Assembly: GCA_963806685.1 (NCBI GenBank)
Contig: CAWDZB010000026.1
Span: 55,330 to 119,329, forward strand
From: DDH964 sp963806685
GTDB taxonomy: Bacteria > Desulfobacterota > Desulfuromonadia > Desulfuromonadales > DDH964
DNA: 64,000 nt
Direction of reading: 5' to 3'
Position numbers and translations under genes: made by a program. Under the pieces are notes generated by a model. That model searched no databases, was not told the DNA's origin, and was given only the letters and a program-made list of their open reading frames with translations. Within the stretch, counting starts at the first letter, position 1. Every line of letters starts with the position of its first letter. Below, in pieces: positions 26,409 through 34,286 of this stretch.

Positions 26409-27578
26409 TTATGTCCCCAGCCGCAGTTCCACCCCCCACGAAGCCGGTTTCTGTCCCCCTTGGGTTAGGACCCAGAGGGTGGGGAACTCCATCGTCTCCG
26501 GCGCCTCGCCGAAGCCGTCGGTGAGGTAGATCACCGCCGCCGGCCGCGGTTGCAGGGTGCGGGCATGGGCGAAGACCGGCCGCAGGTCGGTGAAACCGCC
26601 ACCGTGGTAGACCTCGGCGACGGCTGCGCTGCTGTGGAAGGTCTCGATCTTCTGGATGCGGCTGCCGGCGTAGAGGACGGTGAGGAGGCTGTCGCGGCCG
26701 CGGGCGATCTGCAGCAGCTCACGGGCGAAGGCCTCGCGCAGCTCCCGGCTGCCGGTGGAATCGGAGACGTCGACGCCGACCAGCAGGTGGAGGCGGCGAC
26801 GTTTGCGCAACCCCGGGGTGGCGTGGCCGAAGCGGCAGTGCTCTCGCTTCCAGGTGCTCTGGCGGCCGACCCGGCCGGCGGTAGCGACGAACTGGCGCAG
26901 AACCTGGCTCCAGGGGAGCGCCGGGGGCGAGAGCCACCCCTCCACCAGGGGCTGCACGTCGCCGGGAACCTCGCCGCGACTCGCCCGCCAGGCGTCCTTC
27001 ACCAGCCCGCGCACTACCTCCTCGACCAGCGCGCCGGGGGTGCTGTCGGCCTCGGCCCAGACCTGGTGGTCGTCGACCGGTGCGGGCAAATCCGGAGTTC
27101 CCGCCGGAAGCGGCTCGTCCCCGGCGGCGTCGGCCTGGCGGTGGCTGCCCGCGTCGCGGGCGGCGTTGCCGTGCCCCTCCCCTTTGAGGTTACCGGTATC
27201 GAAGGGACGGGCGACGAGCCGGTAGTACTCCTCGGCGGCCAGGCCCGGCGGCAGCCCCAGGGGTTCGGGGAGCAGCGCCTGGGGCGGCAGGCCGGCGATG
27301 CCGGGGTTGATCGCCAGGTCGCAGGCGAGGTCCCAGCTGTGGCCGTTGCGCTCCTTGCGCCGGGACGGGTGCAGGTGCAAAACGTGCTTGAGGACGTGTT
27401 CGAGCAGCGCCTGCTGCTCGGTAGGGCTGAAGCGGTCGAAGGCCAGGGGATGGACGTAGAGGATCGGCGTGCCGTTGCGGATCGTCCCCCCCAGCGCCGC
27501 CGGGCCGGGGCCGACCTCGCGCCGGAAGTGGAGCAGGAAGTGGCCGTAGAAGGGACGCTCCTTGAGCAGCCGCACCAC
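26409..27578 (-). CDS. Putative metallopeptidase/VWA-like domain protein (DUF2201-type)
   Basis: About 389 residues. The N-terminal part has LLEHVLKHVLHLHPSRRK, a His-rich helix like the HExxH-like site of DUF2201 proteins. The middle is low-complexity. The C-terminal 140 residues form a VWA-like fold with LLVGVDVSDSTGS (a MIDAS-like DxSxS), HGGGFTDLRPVF and IYLTDGFGEAP. Such proteins pair with MoxR-type AAA ATPases, as here. The true start is unclear: GTG at 27578 lacks a Shine-Dalgarno sequence and the frame stays open well upstream, so the 5' end may be affected by a frameshift near 27.6 kb. Substrate unknown. Confidence 0.75.
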   Translation of the reverse strand: MVRLLKERPFYGHFLLHFRREVGPGPAALGGTIRNGTPILYVHPLAFDRFSPTEQQALLEHVLKHVLHLHPSRRKERNGHSWDLACDLAINPGIAGLPPQALLPEPLGLPPGLAAEEYYRLVARPFDTGNLKGEGHGNAARDAGSHRQADAAGDEPLPAGTPDLPAPVDDHQVWAEADSTPGALVEEVVRGLVKDAWRASRGEVPGDVQPLVEGWLSPPALPWSQVLRQFVATAGRVGRQSTWKREHCRFGHATPGLRKRRRLHLLVGVDVSDSTGSRELREAFARELLQIARGRDSLLTVLYAGSRIQKIETFHSSAAVAEVYHGGGFTDLRPVFAHARTLQPRPAAVIYLTDGFGEAPETMEFPTLWVLTQGGQKPASWGVELRLGT

Positions 27579-27599
27579 GGCGCTGCCGCAGGCCCTCCA

Positions 27600-27832
27600 G
27601 GCCGTCCGCTCATCGCCGTCACGCCACTGCGATGACCCCCGGCCTCCAGCCCTCGCGCTGTCCCGGCGCTGATCGCCTCGATCGCCTCGAGGACCACGGC
27701 ATCGTACTTGTCCTGGGTGATGGCGGCGGCCACCGCCGGGATGCGGGCCAGCGCCTTGACCAGGCCGAAGCGCTGGTCGCGGGGGAGGACGGCGATGTAG
27801 GCGACCAAATTCGCCTCCCGCTCGGCATTCAA
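27600..27832 (-). pseudogene. Small coding segment between AAA and VWA genes, frame unresolved
   Basis: From a TTG at 27832 (overlapping the AAA stop as TTGA, with GGAGG about 10 nt upstream), the frame reads NAEREANLVAYIAVLPRDQR and QDKYDAVVLEAIEAISAG, a plausible protein of about 70 residues. In this frame there is no nearby stop; it runs on antisense to codon logic inside the VWA gene. The neighbouring frame stops at 27619. Either the gene is frameshifted or it should be fused to the VWA protein. Confidence 0.4.
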
Positions 27833-28714
27833 CTCCGTGCCGCCTCCAGGGATGCGATCACCTCGCTGAGGGTCACCGCCTGCAGGTCGTCGCGCTGGGC
27901 GACTCGCCTGCGCGCGACCTCGGGCCAGCGGTCGAGAACCTCGGCGGCGGTCACCGGCCGCTCCCGCTGCTCGCTGCACCAGCGCAGGAACATCACCGCC
28001 GCCTCCTTGCCGACAATCCCGGCATAGACCTCCATCTCCAACTCGGCGGGGAAGCGGCAGCTGCGGCGCAGGATGCTGACCATCTCCCAGGCGCGCTCGG
28101 TCGGCTCCACCGGCAGCTCGAAAGGGATCCCCTGGCGGGCCAGCAGGTGGCTGTTGCCGCCGAGGAAGCCGCGCACCTCGCTATCGAGATCGCGCGCCCT
28201 TGGCATAGCGCGCCCAGCAGGCGTAGTCGCTCTCCACCTGGAGGATGACCATGCGGTCGAGCAGCGCCCGGTCGAGGGTCGCCACCTGGTAGCTGCCGTC
28301 GGGCGGGTTGATGGAGACCACCACCTTGTGGCGCGGGTGGAGGGTGTGGGTGTGGAGGGCGCGGCGCTGGCCCTCCACCGGCGGCTCGACGAACTGGAAG
28401 ATCGCCTGCAGGGTGTCCTCCTGCTGGGCGCGGTTGAGCTCGTCGCAGTGGACGACCGTCTCCGGCGCGTCGTCGGCCGGCCACCAGGAGGGGCGCGACC
28501 AGCGCATCGTCTCGCCGTCGCGGTAGGGGATGCCGACCAGGTCGCCGACCTCCATCTGCCCCAGGCGCAGGGAGACGTAGCGGCGCCGCAGTTCGCGGCA
28601 GACCTGGACGACGCCGGCGCTCTTGCCGACACCGCGGTGGCCGACGATGCAGGGGGTGAGATCGGTCCTGGTGAGGATCTCCCCCAGCACCAGCTTCATC
28701 TGTTCGACGTTCAT
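27829..28714 (-). pseudogene. MoxR-type AAA ATPase, broken by a frameshift
   Basis: The N-terminal 170 residues from 28714 hold an AAA core: GHRGVGKS (Walker A), VVHCDELNRA (Walker B), VVSINPPDGSYQ (sensor 1-like) and LLDRMVILQVE. This frame stops near 28180. The protein resumes one frame over as DLDSEVRGFLGGNSHLLARQ and continues to the stop at 27829 with a helical lid domain. The break lies in a GCGCGCG run near 28197, as expected for loss of a GC dinucleotide. It could be a true mutation or an assembly error. Such ATPases remodel or insert metal in VWA partner proteins. Confidence 0.75.
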
Positions 28715-28823
28715 GGAGTGGTTCGTCCTTCCGGGAATAGCTGTCTATTTTGGTCAGGATTTAGAAGATAGCGCGAAACGGGCGTGGTGTCCAGTGGGTT
28801 TCTGCCGGTGGATTGTGGGCAGC

Positions 28824-28855
28824 AAAAAGGGACAGGCTCCGCAGGTGCCTGTCCC
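28824..28855 (-). terminator. Terminator of the YtxH-like gene
   Basis: Minus-strand GGGACAGGC / GCCTGTCCC hairpin (28829-28855) followed by TTTTT, 35 bp after the stop of the YtxH-like gene. Confidence 0.8.
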
Positions 28856-28890
28856 TGTCCGGGCTTCTCTTACTTCCCCCAATAAGCATC

Positions 28891-29166
28891 TCAGGCGCCG
28901 CTGAAGGCCCCTTCCTCCTCTTCGTTGGCATCCCACTCCTCCTCTTCGCCCTCCTCTATCGCTACCGGCACCGCCCGGCGCAGGTGCGCCATGGTCCGCT
29001 GTGCTTTTCGTCGCGCGGTTTCCACGGTGTGGTCCTTCTCATAGAGCAGCTTCCGGCGGATCTCACTGCCTTTGGCAGGAGCCAGCAGCAGTGCCGTCAC
29101 CGCTCCGGCAACGAATCCGATCGCCACCCCCCATGTGGCTCCGACTAACAGGTCTTTTTGCTTCAT
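28891..29166 (-). CDS. YtxH-domain small membrane protein
   Basis: 91 residues. MKQKDLLVGATWGVAIGFVA leads into a Gly/Ala-rich membrane segment followed by ALLLAPAKGSEIRRKL, the YtxH signature (LLxAPxxGxE.R..L). The tail is a charged helix ending in a run of Glu. AGAGGAG lies before the ATG. Family members are single-pass envelope proteins often linked to stress; precise role unknown. Confidence 0.8.
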   Translation of the reverse strand: MKQKDLLVGATWGVAIGFVAGAVTALLLAPAKGSEIRRKLLYEKDHTVETARRKAQRTMAHLRRAVPVAIEEGEEEEWDANEEEEGAFSGA

Positions 29167-29394
29167 CGAGCTTGCCTCTCCTCTAAGTATCCGGAACACC
29201 GGAAGGACCAAACCTAGACATCGGACATGCTGATATTTTACCGGAGAAAAGTCCTCGTCCGCATGATTCAAAATCGCCAGGACAACCCCCACGGGGTGCC
29301 GCTATGGGCCTGCTTCATTACCCTTCCATGCACCAATACTATTATTTAGTGAAAAATGGAAACCCTGCTTGTTCTCAATCTTCACCAGTAATCA

Positions 29395-29958
29395 TCAGAC
29401 AGGATTGAAAATGCACATGTGAAGCCGAACAGCAGTGCCGTCGGCGATCCCGCAATCCAGCATCTCTCGTCCGACCAGGACGCCGCACGGCGCGAACCGC
29501 TCCAGAGTCGACACCGCCTTGTCGAGCGGAACTTTGGGCAGTCCACCATATTTTGTTTGTCTCGAGGGATCACTCACTTCGTAGAGGTAGAAGAGACCCG
29601 CTCCGAAAACCTCGCGACCGAGCCGCGAGCAAATCGCGGACAACTTCTCGAGATCTTTGTTGAAGTGGCCCCCGAGAGACGGGTTCGACCTCGTGATCGC
29701 CCCCGGCTGGAAGTCGGTCATGTAGCCGGCCTTTGCCAGATAGGCTTGCGTTACCTCACCTCCTGCGCCCTTGAAAACCAGATCCACGCGAGGCGGGTAT
29801 TCAACGTGCGCGATCCGGACCCCAGCCAAACGGTTGGCCGAAATAGCGATTGCGGATGTGACCGTCAGTTCACTCTTCGTATCGATTACCGACCAAGCCA
29901 GTGCGTTCTTGTCTGGGATTGATTTGAAGGCATTGATCAAAATCTCGTGGGTGTTCAC
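29395..29958 (-). CDS. Hypothetical protein
   Basis: 187 residues, no signal peptide or membrane helix. It opens MNTHEILINAFKSIPDKNAL and has mixed alpha/beta character, with AAISANRLAGVRIAHVE-like and LFYLYEVSDPS strands. Lower GC and a flanking RAYT element suggest recent acquisition. No family recognised. Confidence 0.55.
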   Translation of the reverse strand: MNTHEILINAFKSIPDKNALAWSVIDTKSELTVTSAIAISANRLAGVRIAHVEYPPRVDLVFKGAGGEVTQAYLAKAGYMTDFQPGAITRSNPSLGGHFNKDLEKLSAICSRLGREVFGAGLFYLYEVSDPSRQTKYGGLPKVPLDKAVSTLERFAPCGVLVGREMLDCGIADGTAVRLHMCIFNPV

Positions 29959-30010
29959 TCGGCCTCCTTCCCGCCTGCTATGTTCCCCGTCTGCCGAAAG
30001 GTATTTAGTA

Positions 30011-30076
30011 GTAAGTCATGCGGGTCAAGTAAGTCATGCGGGTCAGGTTAGAGTAAGTCATGCGGGTCAGGTTAGA
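30011..30076. repeat. Tandem 24-bp REP-like repeats at the RAYT element edge
   Basis: Two perfect 24-bp units (30029-30052 and 30053-30076) and a truncated third (30011-30028) share the core ATGCGGGTCAGGTTAGA. The last unit overlaps the end of the RAYT gene. The GGGTCAGGTT core recurs in reverse at about 31.06 and 31.41 kb and forward at 32.46 kb. Confidence 0.8.
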
Positions 30077-31022
30077 GTTTCGGACATTCATAGCCGGCGG
30101 CACGCATCCTCCCGACCATTTCTCCGACAAGGTCCAAATCCCCTTCCCCCACGGCGATTCGCTGCGCCGCCTTCCCCAGCGCCGACAGGTCACGCCCCAG
30201 CAGTTTCGCCAGGTCGGTCATCCGAAGATGGGGTGACTCCCGGACAATGGCTGCGGCGACAGCCCGGGCCTCCGTCATCGGCCGCACCTTTCCCGGGGCC
30301 TTCAGCTGCTCTTCAGAAATCCTGAAATGGGCACAGACCTCCCCGACAACCTCCGCCAGGGAATACTCCCGCTCCCCTTTCTGGCGCGTCCTGAGCAGCA
30401 CGTCGTCGGCAAACGTATCATCCCCCAGGATCCGTCCTTCGTGGCTCCCGAAATGAAATTCGTTGCGCCTCCCCTCCCCCGTTCCGTTGGCTACGAACGT
30501 TTCGTACGCCTTCCGGGCCGGTCCGATCCGCGGTGACAGCAGATTCAAGACGAGATCGGTCGTAAGCCACGGGATGGGTTCCTTCCCGAGATAGGCGCGA
30601 TGGCCGGTCCAGGGATAGTCTTCGGGAAGAACGGCAGCGCCTGCCCGTACGGGGTTCAGGTGAACGTACCGAACCAGTTCGAGCAGATACGCATCCACAT
30701 CGACCAGAAGAGCTTTGTACCTTCCCTGGAAAAGATGGCCGGTCCGGGACTGGGAAGCGTTGATCCACTTGGTGAAGCGCAGGGAGACGTTTTGCATGAT
30801 CCGGGACAGCGGAACATCGCCCACCTCCATCACCAGGTGGATATGGTTTCTCATCAAGCAAAAGGCATGGATACGGCAGCGGAATTTTTCGACGGCAGAC
30901 TGGAGGATCAGATAAAGACGATACCGGTCCCGATCATCCGAAAAGATCGGGTCGCCGGCGTTGCCACGGAGCATGACGTGGTAGAAAGCGCCGGGGAAAT
31001 GAATGCGGGGCTTACGAGGCAT
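30072..31022 (-). CDS. REP-associated tyrosine (Y1, HUH) transposase, RAYT
   Basis: 316 residues. The N-terminal Y1 transposase domain starts MPRKPRIHFPGAFYHVMLRG and has the HUH motif in RNHIHLVMEV and the region YVHLNPVRAG. The C-terminal 110 residues contain a helical, DnaA-C-like domain (LAEVVGEVCAHFRISEEQL and RMTDLAKLLGRDLSALGK), often seen on this RAYT branch. Inverted GGGTCAGGTT...TCGGACATT sequences flank it (about 30064-30088 and 31042-31066), which matches the known coupling of RAYTs to REP palindromes. It appears intact. Confidence 0.9.
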   Translation of the reverse strand: MPRKPRIHFPGAFYHVMLRGNAGDPIFSDDRDRYRLYLILQSAVEKFRCRIHAFCLMRNHIHLVMEVGDVPLSRIMQNVSLRFTKWINASQSRTGHLFQGRYKALLVDVDAYLLELVRYVHLNPVRAGAAVLPEDYPWTGHRAYLGKEPIPWLTTDLVLNLLSPRIGPARKAYETFVANGTGEGRRNEFHFGSHEGRILGDDTFADDVLLRTRQKGEREYSLAEVVGEVCAHFRISEEQLKAPGKVRPMTEARAVAAAIVRESPHLRMTDLAKLLGRDLSALGKAAQRIAVGEGDLDLVGEMVGRMRAAGYECPKL

Positions 31023-31420
31023 GGACGAAGGGTAGCGGCAAATGTCCGAATGTCAAACCTGACCCGGGAGGGTTCCCCGATGGCCGGTCCGGGACTGGGA
31101 CGCGTTGATCCATTTGGTGAAGCGCAGGGAGACGTTTTGCATGATCCGGGACAGCGGAACATCGCCCACCTCCATCACCAGGTGGATATGGTTTTTCATC
31201 AAGCAAAAGGCATGGATACGGCAGCAAAATTTTTCGACGGCATACTGGAGGATCAGATAAAGACGATACCGGTCCCGATCATCCGAAAAGATCGGGTCGC
31301 CGGCATTGCCACGGAGCATGACGTGGTAAAAAGCACCGGGAAAATGAATGCGAGGCTTACGAGGCATTGACGAAGGGTAGCGGCAAATGTCCGAATGTCA
31401 AACCTGACCCGGGAGGGTTC
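30734..31420. repeat. 341-bp direct duplication of the RAYT 5' region
   Basis: Bases 30734-31075 and 31079-31420 are near-identical direct repeats offset by 345 bp. Each covers the first ~96 codons of the transposase plus the flanking REP-like sequence. The junction lies at 31076-31078. Confidence 0.85.
31053..31367 (-). pseudogene. Truncated second copy of the RAYT transposase
   Basis: It repeats residues 1-96 of the intact RAYT with few changes (VEKFCCRIHAFCLMKNHIHL), then departs after SQSRTGH into unrelated residues and a stop. It lacks the C-terminal catalytic-helix and HTH-like region, so it is inactive. Confidence 0.85.
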
Positions 31421-31598
31421 AGAAAAGTGGTGGCGGGAGGTTCCGCCTGAAGAGCAGCAGGCCAGTTACAGTATGGAGTTTTTCAAAAACCAATTCGGGG
31501 AGGAACCGGCACGTTTAGGGCCGGTGCTCTTTGCCCCTGGATGGGAACGGAAACGAAGCTGGGAAAAAGAGAGAAACCATATAGGCGATATTGGATAA
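31395..31598 (+). other. Short open frame, possible gene fragment
   Basis: A 67-codon frame starts inside the duplicated repeat and reads SEKWWREVPPEEQQASYSME, then FFKNQFGEEPARLGPVLFAP. The non-repeat part has protein-like composition and could be the tail of a displaced gene, but it has no Shine-Dalgarno sequence of its own. The 31599-31768 stretch after it holds nothing recognisable. Confidence 0.25.
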
Positions 31599-31768
31599 AA
31601 GCTAAAAAGACCAGTCCTTCTTCATGACAGGTTAGTTAACAAGGGAGACTTGCCTACCTTTCGATCCGGATCGAATCCTTTTTGGCGTTGATGGTTAGAA
31701 CAAGGTTCAATTGTCTGGGCAGCATCATAACCAAGCTAAAAATTGACCGTTTTGTCCCCCCAACCAGC

Positions 31769-32128
31769 CTAATGATAATCTACATCGGCAACCCGACCTT
31801 TGTTGAATTTGACAGAGAGGATGTGGCGTCCATCTTGGTACTCCCAAACATCGTAGGTAGTGACATTTACATGGACGTCTCCGCCCACAATGACTCCCCC
31901 AGGGAGCACATGCCCTCCGGACACATCCCCTCCTGAAGATGTCGAGGTGGTATATTGGGATACGGGAGAGCCGCATCTCTGAGCAACTGTACTCATCGTG
32001 TCGTTGGGCCAAATATTGTTAGAACAAATGTGGTGGGTCTGCCACCACATGGGTCTGGCCCAAGCAGATGCATCGAGTGATACCAAAATGACAGCAACAA
32101 TTCCGGCTAGATAAGCAATTTTTTTCAT
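31769..32128 (-). CDS. Secreted DUF2845-like protein
   Basis: 119 residues with a signal peptide (MKKIAYLAGIVAVILVSLDASAWA). The mature part has ICSNNIWPNDTMSTVAQRCGSPVSQ, the G(D)..(S/T)xV..(R/K)CG.P pattern of DUF2845 proteins, and ends with VWEYQDGRHILSVKFNKGRV, a beta hairpin typical of that family. A His/Gly-rich insert lies between. Likely periplasmic. Lower GC than the core genes. Function unknown. Confidence 0.65.
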   Translation of the reverse strand: MKKIAYLAGIVAVILVSLDASAWARPMWWQTHHICSNNIWPNDTMSTVAQRCGSPVSQYTTSTSSGGDVSGGHVLPGGVIVGGDVHVNVTTYDVWEYQDGRHILSVKFNKGRVADVDYH

Positions 32129-32459
32129 GATTTCCCCCGATTTAATATTTCACCAGCTAGATGATCACTTGGCATTGTCACTTAATATAGGGTAGAGAAC
32201 CTTCACCTACAAATACCAGACTTAATTCCAAAAAATTGGCAATAAAAATTCGAGATAATAAAGCAAATTGCAAGTCGTCTCACTGCCCCCTCCGATTTTT
32301 ATGACCGTAAATGAAAAAACCAACTGCGACCTTTTTGACGGCCAATCCGCCAATCAAAGGCACTAGCCAACCCTGGCGCCTACCCTGTTTTTTTCTAACA
32401 GACTATGGACTTTTGTAAAGCAACTAACATGTCAAGCCCCTTACACTTTGAGAGAGGTC
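32129..32459. other. AT-richer intergenic stretch, nothing recognised
   Basis: About 330 bp upstream of the DUF2845-like gene and before the RAYT fragment. No coding frame, RNA gene or repeat was identified. It presumably includes the promoter of the DUF2845-like gene. Confidence 0.4.
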
Positions 32460-32625
32460 AATGCGGGTCAGGTTAGAGTTTCGGATATTCATAGCCGGCG
32501 GCACGCATCTTCCCAACCATTTCTCCGACGAGGTCCAAACGCCCTTTCCCCACGGCGATTAGCTGCGCCGCCTTCCCCAGCGCCGACAGATCACGCCCCA
32601 ACAATTTCGCCAGGTCGGTCATCCG
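32460..32625 (-). pseudogene. C-terminal fragment of a third RAYT copy
   Basis: Matches 30060-30224, including the REP-like GCGGGTCAGGTTAGAG and the last ~45 codons of the transposase (ending GYEYPKL), with several substitutions. It is the 3' remnant of another insertion of the same element. Confidence 0.8.
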
Positions 32626-32645
32626 TAGGAAAATCCGTGGGGTCA

Positions 32646-32728
32646 GGATTGCATAGTTGCAAAGTCGTTCAACAGGGTTTTTCAGCCCCTATATTCTCTC
32701 CCCCTGAAATTATGCAACTTTACAATCC
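32646..32728. repeat. Imperfect inverted repeat, second REP-like family
   Basis: GGATTGCATAGTTGCA (32646-32661) and TGCAACTTTACAATCC (32713-32728) are inverted arms with two mismatches around a 51-bp interior. The preceding GGGGTCAGG resembles ends of RAYT-linked repeats. It abuts the RAYT fragment. Confidence 0.6.
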
Positions 32729-32961
32729 CGACTCAATACCCTGAGTTTCGACATTGGGGTATTTTTGTTCGCCGGCTTCCGGGACCGGCCCCAGTCCCAG
32801 GCGCCTGCGATTCTACGCGACACTTCTGACAATTATCTGAGAGCACACCCAACATCCTCCAGGCCCTTCCTCCGGTTCCCGATCTCCGGAGCCGTCGCAC
32901 CGGCTTGCCTTGCCGCCCCGTCCGTGGCAGGATGGCTGCATCTGACAGTCAAGGAGGCGTA

Positions 32962-33150
32962 ATGTTCGGACTCGGCCTGACGGAACTCCTGATCATCGGC
33001 GCCCTTGTGGTGCTGCTTCTCGGCCCGGCGACCAGCCGCCGGCTCTTCGACCGCGCCCGCACCCTCTGGGCCGACTACCGCCGGCTGCGCGAGGCGGCCC
33101 GCAATCCCCTCTCCCACCTAAACCGTCCCAAAGACGACCCGCCGTGCTGA
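32962..33150 (+). CDS. TatA/Hcf106-like single-helix protein
   Basis: 62 residues starting MFGLGLTELLIIGALVVLLL, then GP and a charged amphipathic helix, the exact TatA/B layout (one membrane helix, GP hinge, amphipathic helix). AAGGAGG lies 5 nt before the ATG. No tatC is adjacent. It could be an extra TatA for twin-arginine export. The Phe-Gly hinge of classical TatA is replaced by LLGPATSRRLF, so it may be a divergent paralogue. Confidence 0.75.
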   Translation: MFGLGLTELLIIGALVVLLLGPATSRRLFDRARTLWADYRRLREAARNPLSHLNRPKDDPPC

Positions 33151-33184
33151 CCCGGCTCAACAACGAGCCCGACTAGGTTCCATT

Positions 33185-33590
33185 CTCAGCTCTTCCAAAG
33201 TCCTCCCTGATGAACGGGGGACGGACATGTCCTCGTCCGAAGATTTTTTCTGTCTGGGAACCAGCCGTGCCAGAAGGATTAGAGGCCTCGTCTCGCGATT
33301 GCTTGTCCATGCAGCGCCGGAGTTCGCTCCGCATAGCAGCATGTCGGAACAACCATCACCCTGCGCAGATGGCGGCAACGAAGACGCGCCGGTGGCCCCA
33401 CCTGCAGCAACGACCGACAGCGAGCGCCACCGCAATGTGACCCCATGCCGGCGGCAGCCCGGGCTCTTTTGGTTACTTTTCTAAGCCGAATTAGAAAAGT
33501 AACTCGTCCGGCGGGACGAGACCCGCCGACCTTAAATCCCCCTTAGCACCCCTTCCTCAGGGGAAGAACCTACTCGGCTGAGAACCCGAA
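33185..33590. repeat. Dispersed intergenic repeat (copy 2, inverted relative to 23.2-23.8 kb)
   Basis: Shares with the 23-kb copy, in opposite orientation, the segments around GGAACAACCATCACCCTGCG, AACGAAGACGCGCC, GGCAGCCCGGGCTCTTTTGG and the hairpin GTTACTTTTCTAA / TTAGAAAAGTAAC (33472-33503). GTCCGGCGGGACGAGACCCG follows. No protein is supported. Confidence 0.65.
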
Positions 33591-33601
33591 CTAACCAGGA
33601 C

Positions 33602-33645
33602 GGCAAAAGGCAAGCCCCGCCTGAACGCGGGGCTTGCCTTTTGCC
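33602..33645 (-). terminator. Long hairpin after tpx
   Basis: GGCAAAAGGCAAGCCCCGC pairs over 19 bp with GCGGGGCTTGCCTTTTGCC around a 6-nt loop, 48 bp beyond the tpx stop. T-rich on both strands near the stem base. Confidence 0.75.
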
Positions 33646-33693
33646 AACAAATCGTCTGCGGCCAAGGGCCCGCAACGGCCCGGCCGCCCGGAA

Positions 33694-34212
33694 TCAGACC
33701 AACTTCCTGGCCGCTGCCAAAGCCGCAGCATAGTCGGGCTCCGCGGTCACTTCCTTGACGATCTCCCGGTAGGCGACCTTGCCGCCCTTGCCGACGACGA
33801 AGACCGCGCGCGCCAGCAACTTGAGCTCCTTGATCAGCACCCCGTAGGCGAGACCGAAGGAGCGCTCCTGGTAGTCGGAGAGGGTCTGGACCTTCTCGAT
33901 GCCGGCGTTGCCGCACCAGCGCTTCTGGGCGAAGGGGAGGTCGAGGCTGACGGTGTAGACGACGACGTCGGCGGGGAGCTTGGCCGCCTCCTCGTTGAAC
34001 TTGCGGGTCATAGTGTCGCACACCGGGGTGTCGAGGGAGGGGACGACCGCGATCAGCTGCACCTTGCCCTTGGCGCTGCCGAGGGTCACAGGCTGCAGGC
34101 CGTTGTCGACCACCTGGAAATCGGGAGCGGCGTCGCCGACCTTGACGTCGGGGCCGAGCAGGGTCATGGGGTTGCCTTTGAAAGTGATGATGCCGGTACG
34201 TTCCTGGGCCAT
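33694..34212 (-). CDS. tpx: Thiol peroxidase (atypical 2-Cys peroxiredoxin)
   Basis: 172 residues. Peroxidatic Cys65 lies in VVPSLDTPVCDTMTRKF and resolving Cys100 in RWCGNAGIEK, the Tpx arrangement. The N-terminus (ERTGIITFKGNPMTLLGPDV) is also typical. It reduces hydroperoxides with thioredoxin as electron donor and should act in the cytoplasm. It has its own terminator and a GGAGG-like ribosome site (GGAGGTTTTCCC) ahead of the ATG. Confidence 0.95.
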   Translation of the reverse strand: MAQERTGIITFKGNPMTLLGPDVKVGDAAPDFQVVDNGLQPVTLGSAKGKVQLIAVVPSLDTPVCDTMTRKFNEEAAKLPADVVVYTVSLDLPFAQKRWCGNAGIEKVQTLSDYQERSFGLAYGVLIKELKLLARAVFVVGKGGKVAYREIVKEVTAEPDYAAALAAARKLV

Positions 34213-34286
34213 GGGAAAACCTCCTGGAAATAGATTCGTCGATCGGTCATGAATTCTACCCCGTCACCTGCGCTGTCAAGGCCGCT

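Noticed and set aside
30011..30076. Short tandem repeats that could suggest a CRISPR array
   Set aside because: The 24-bp units are head-to-tail with no spacers and match the RAYT element end.
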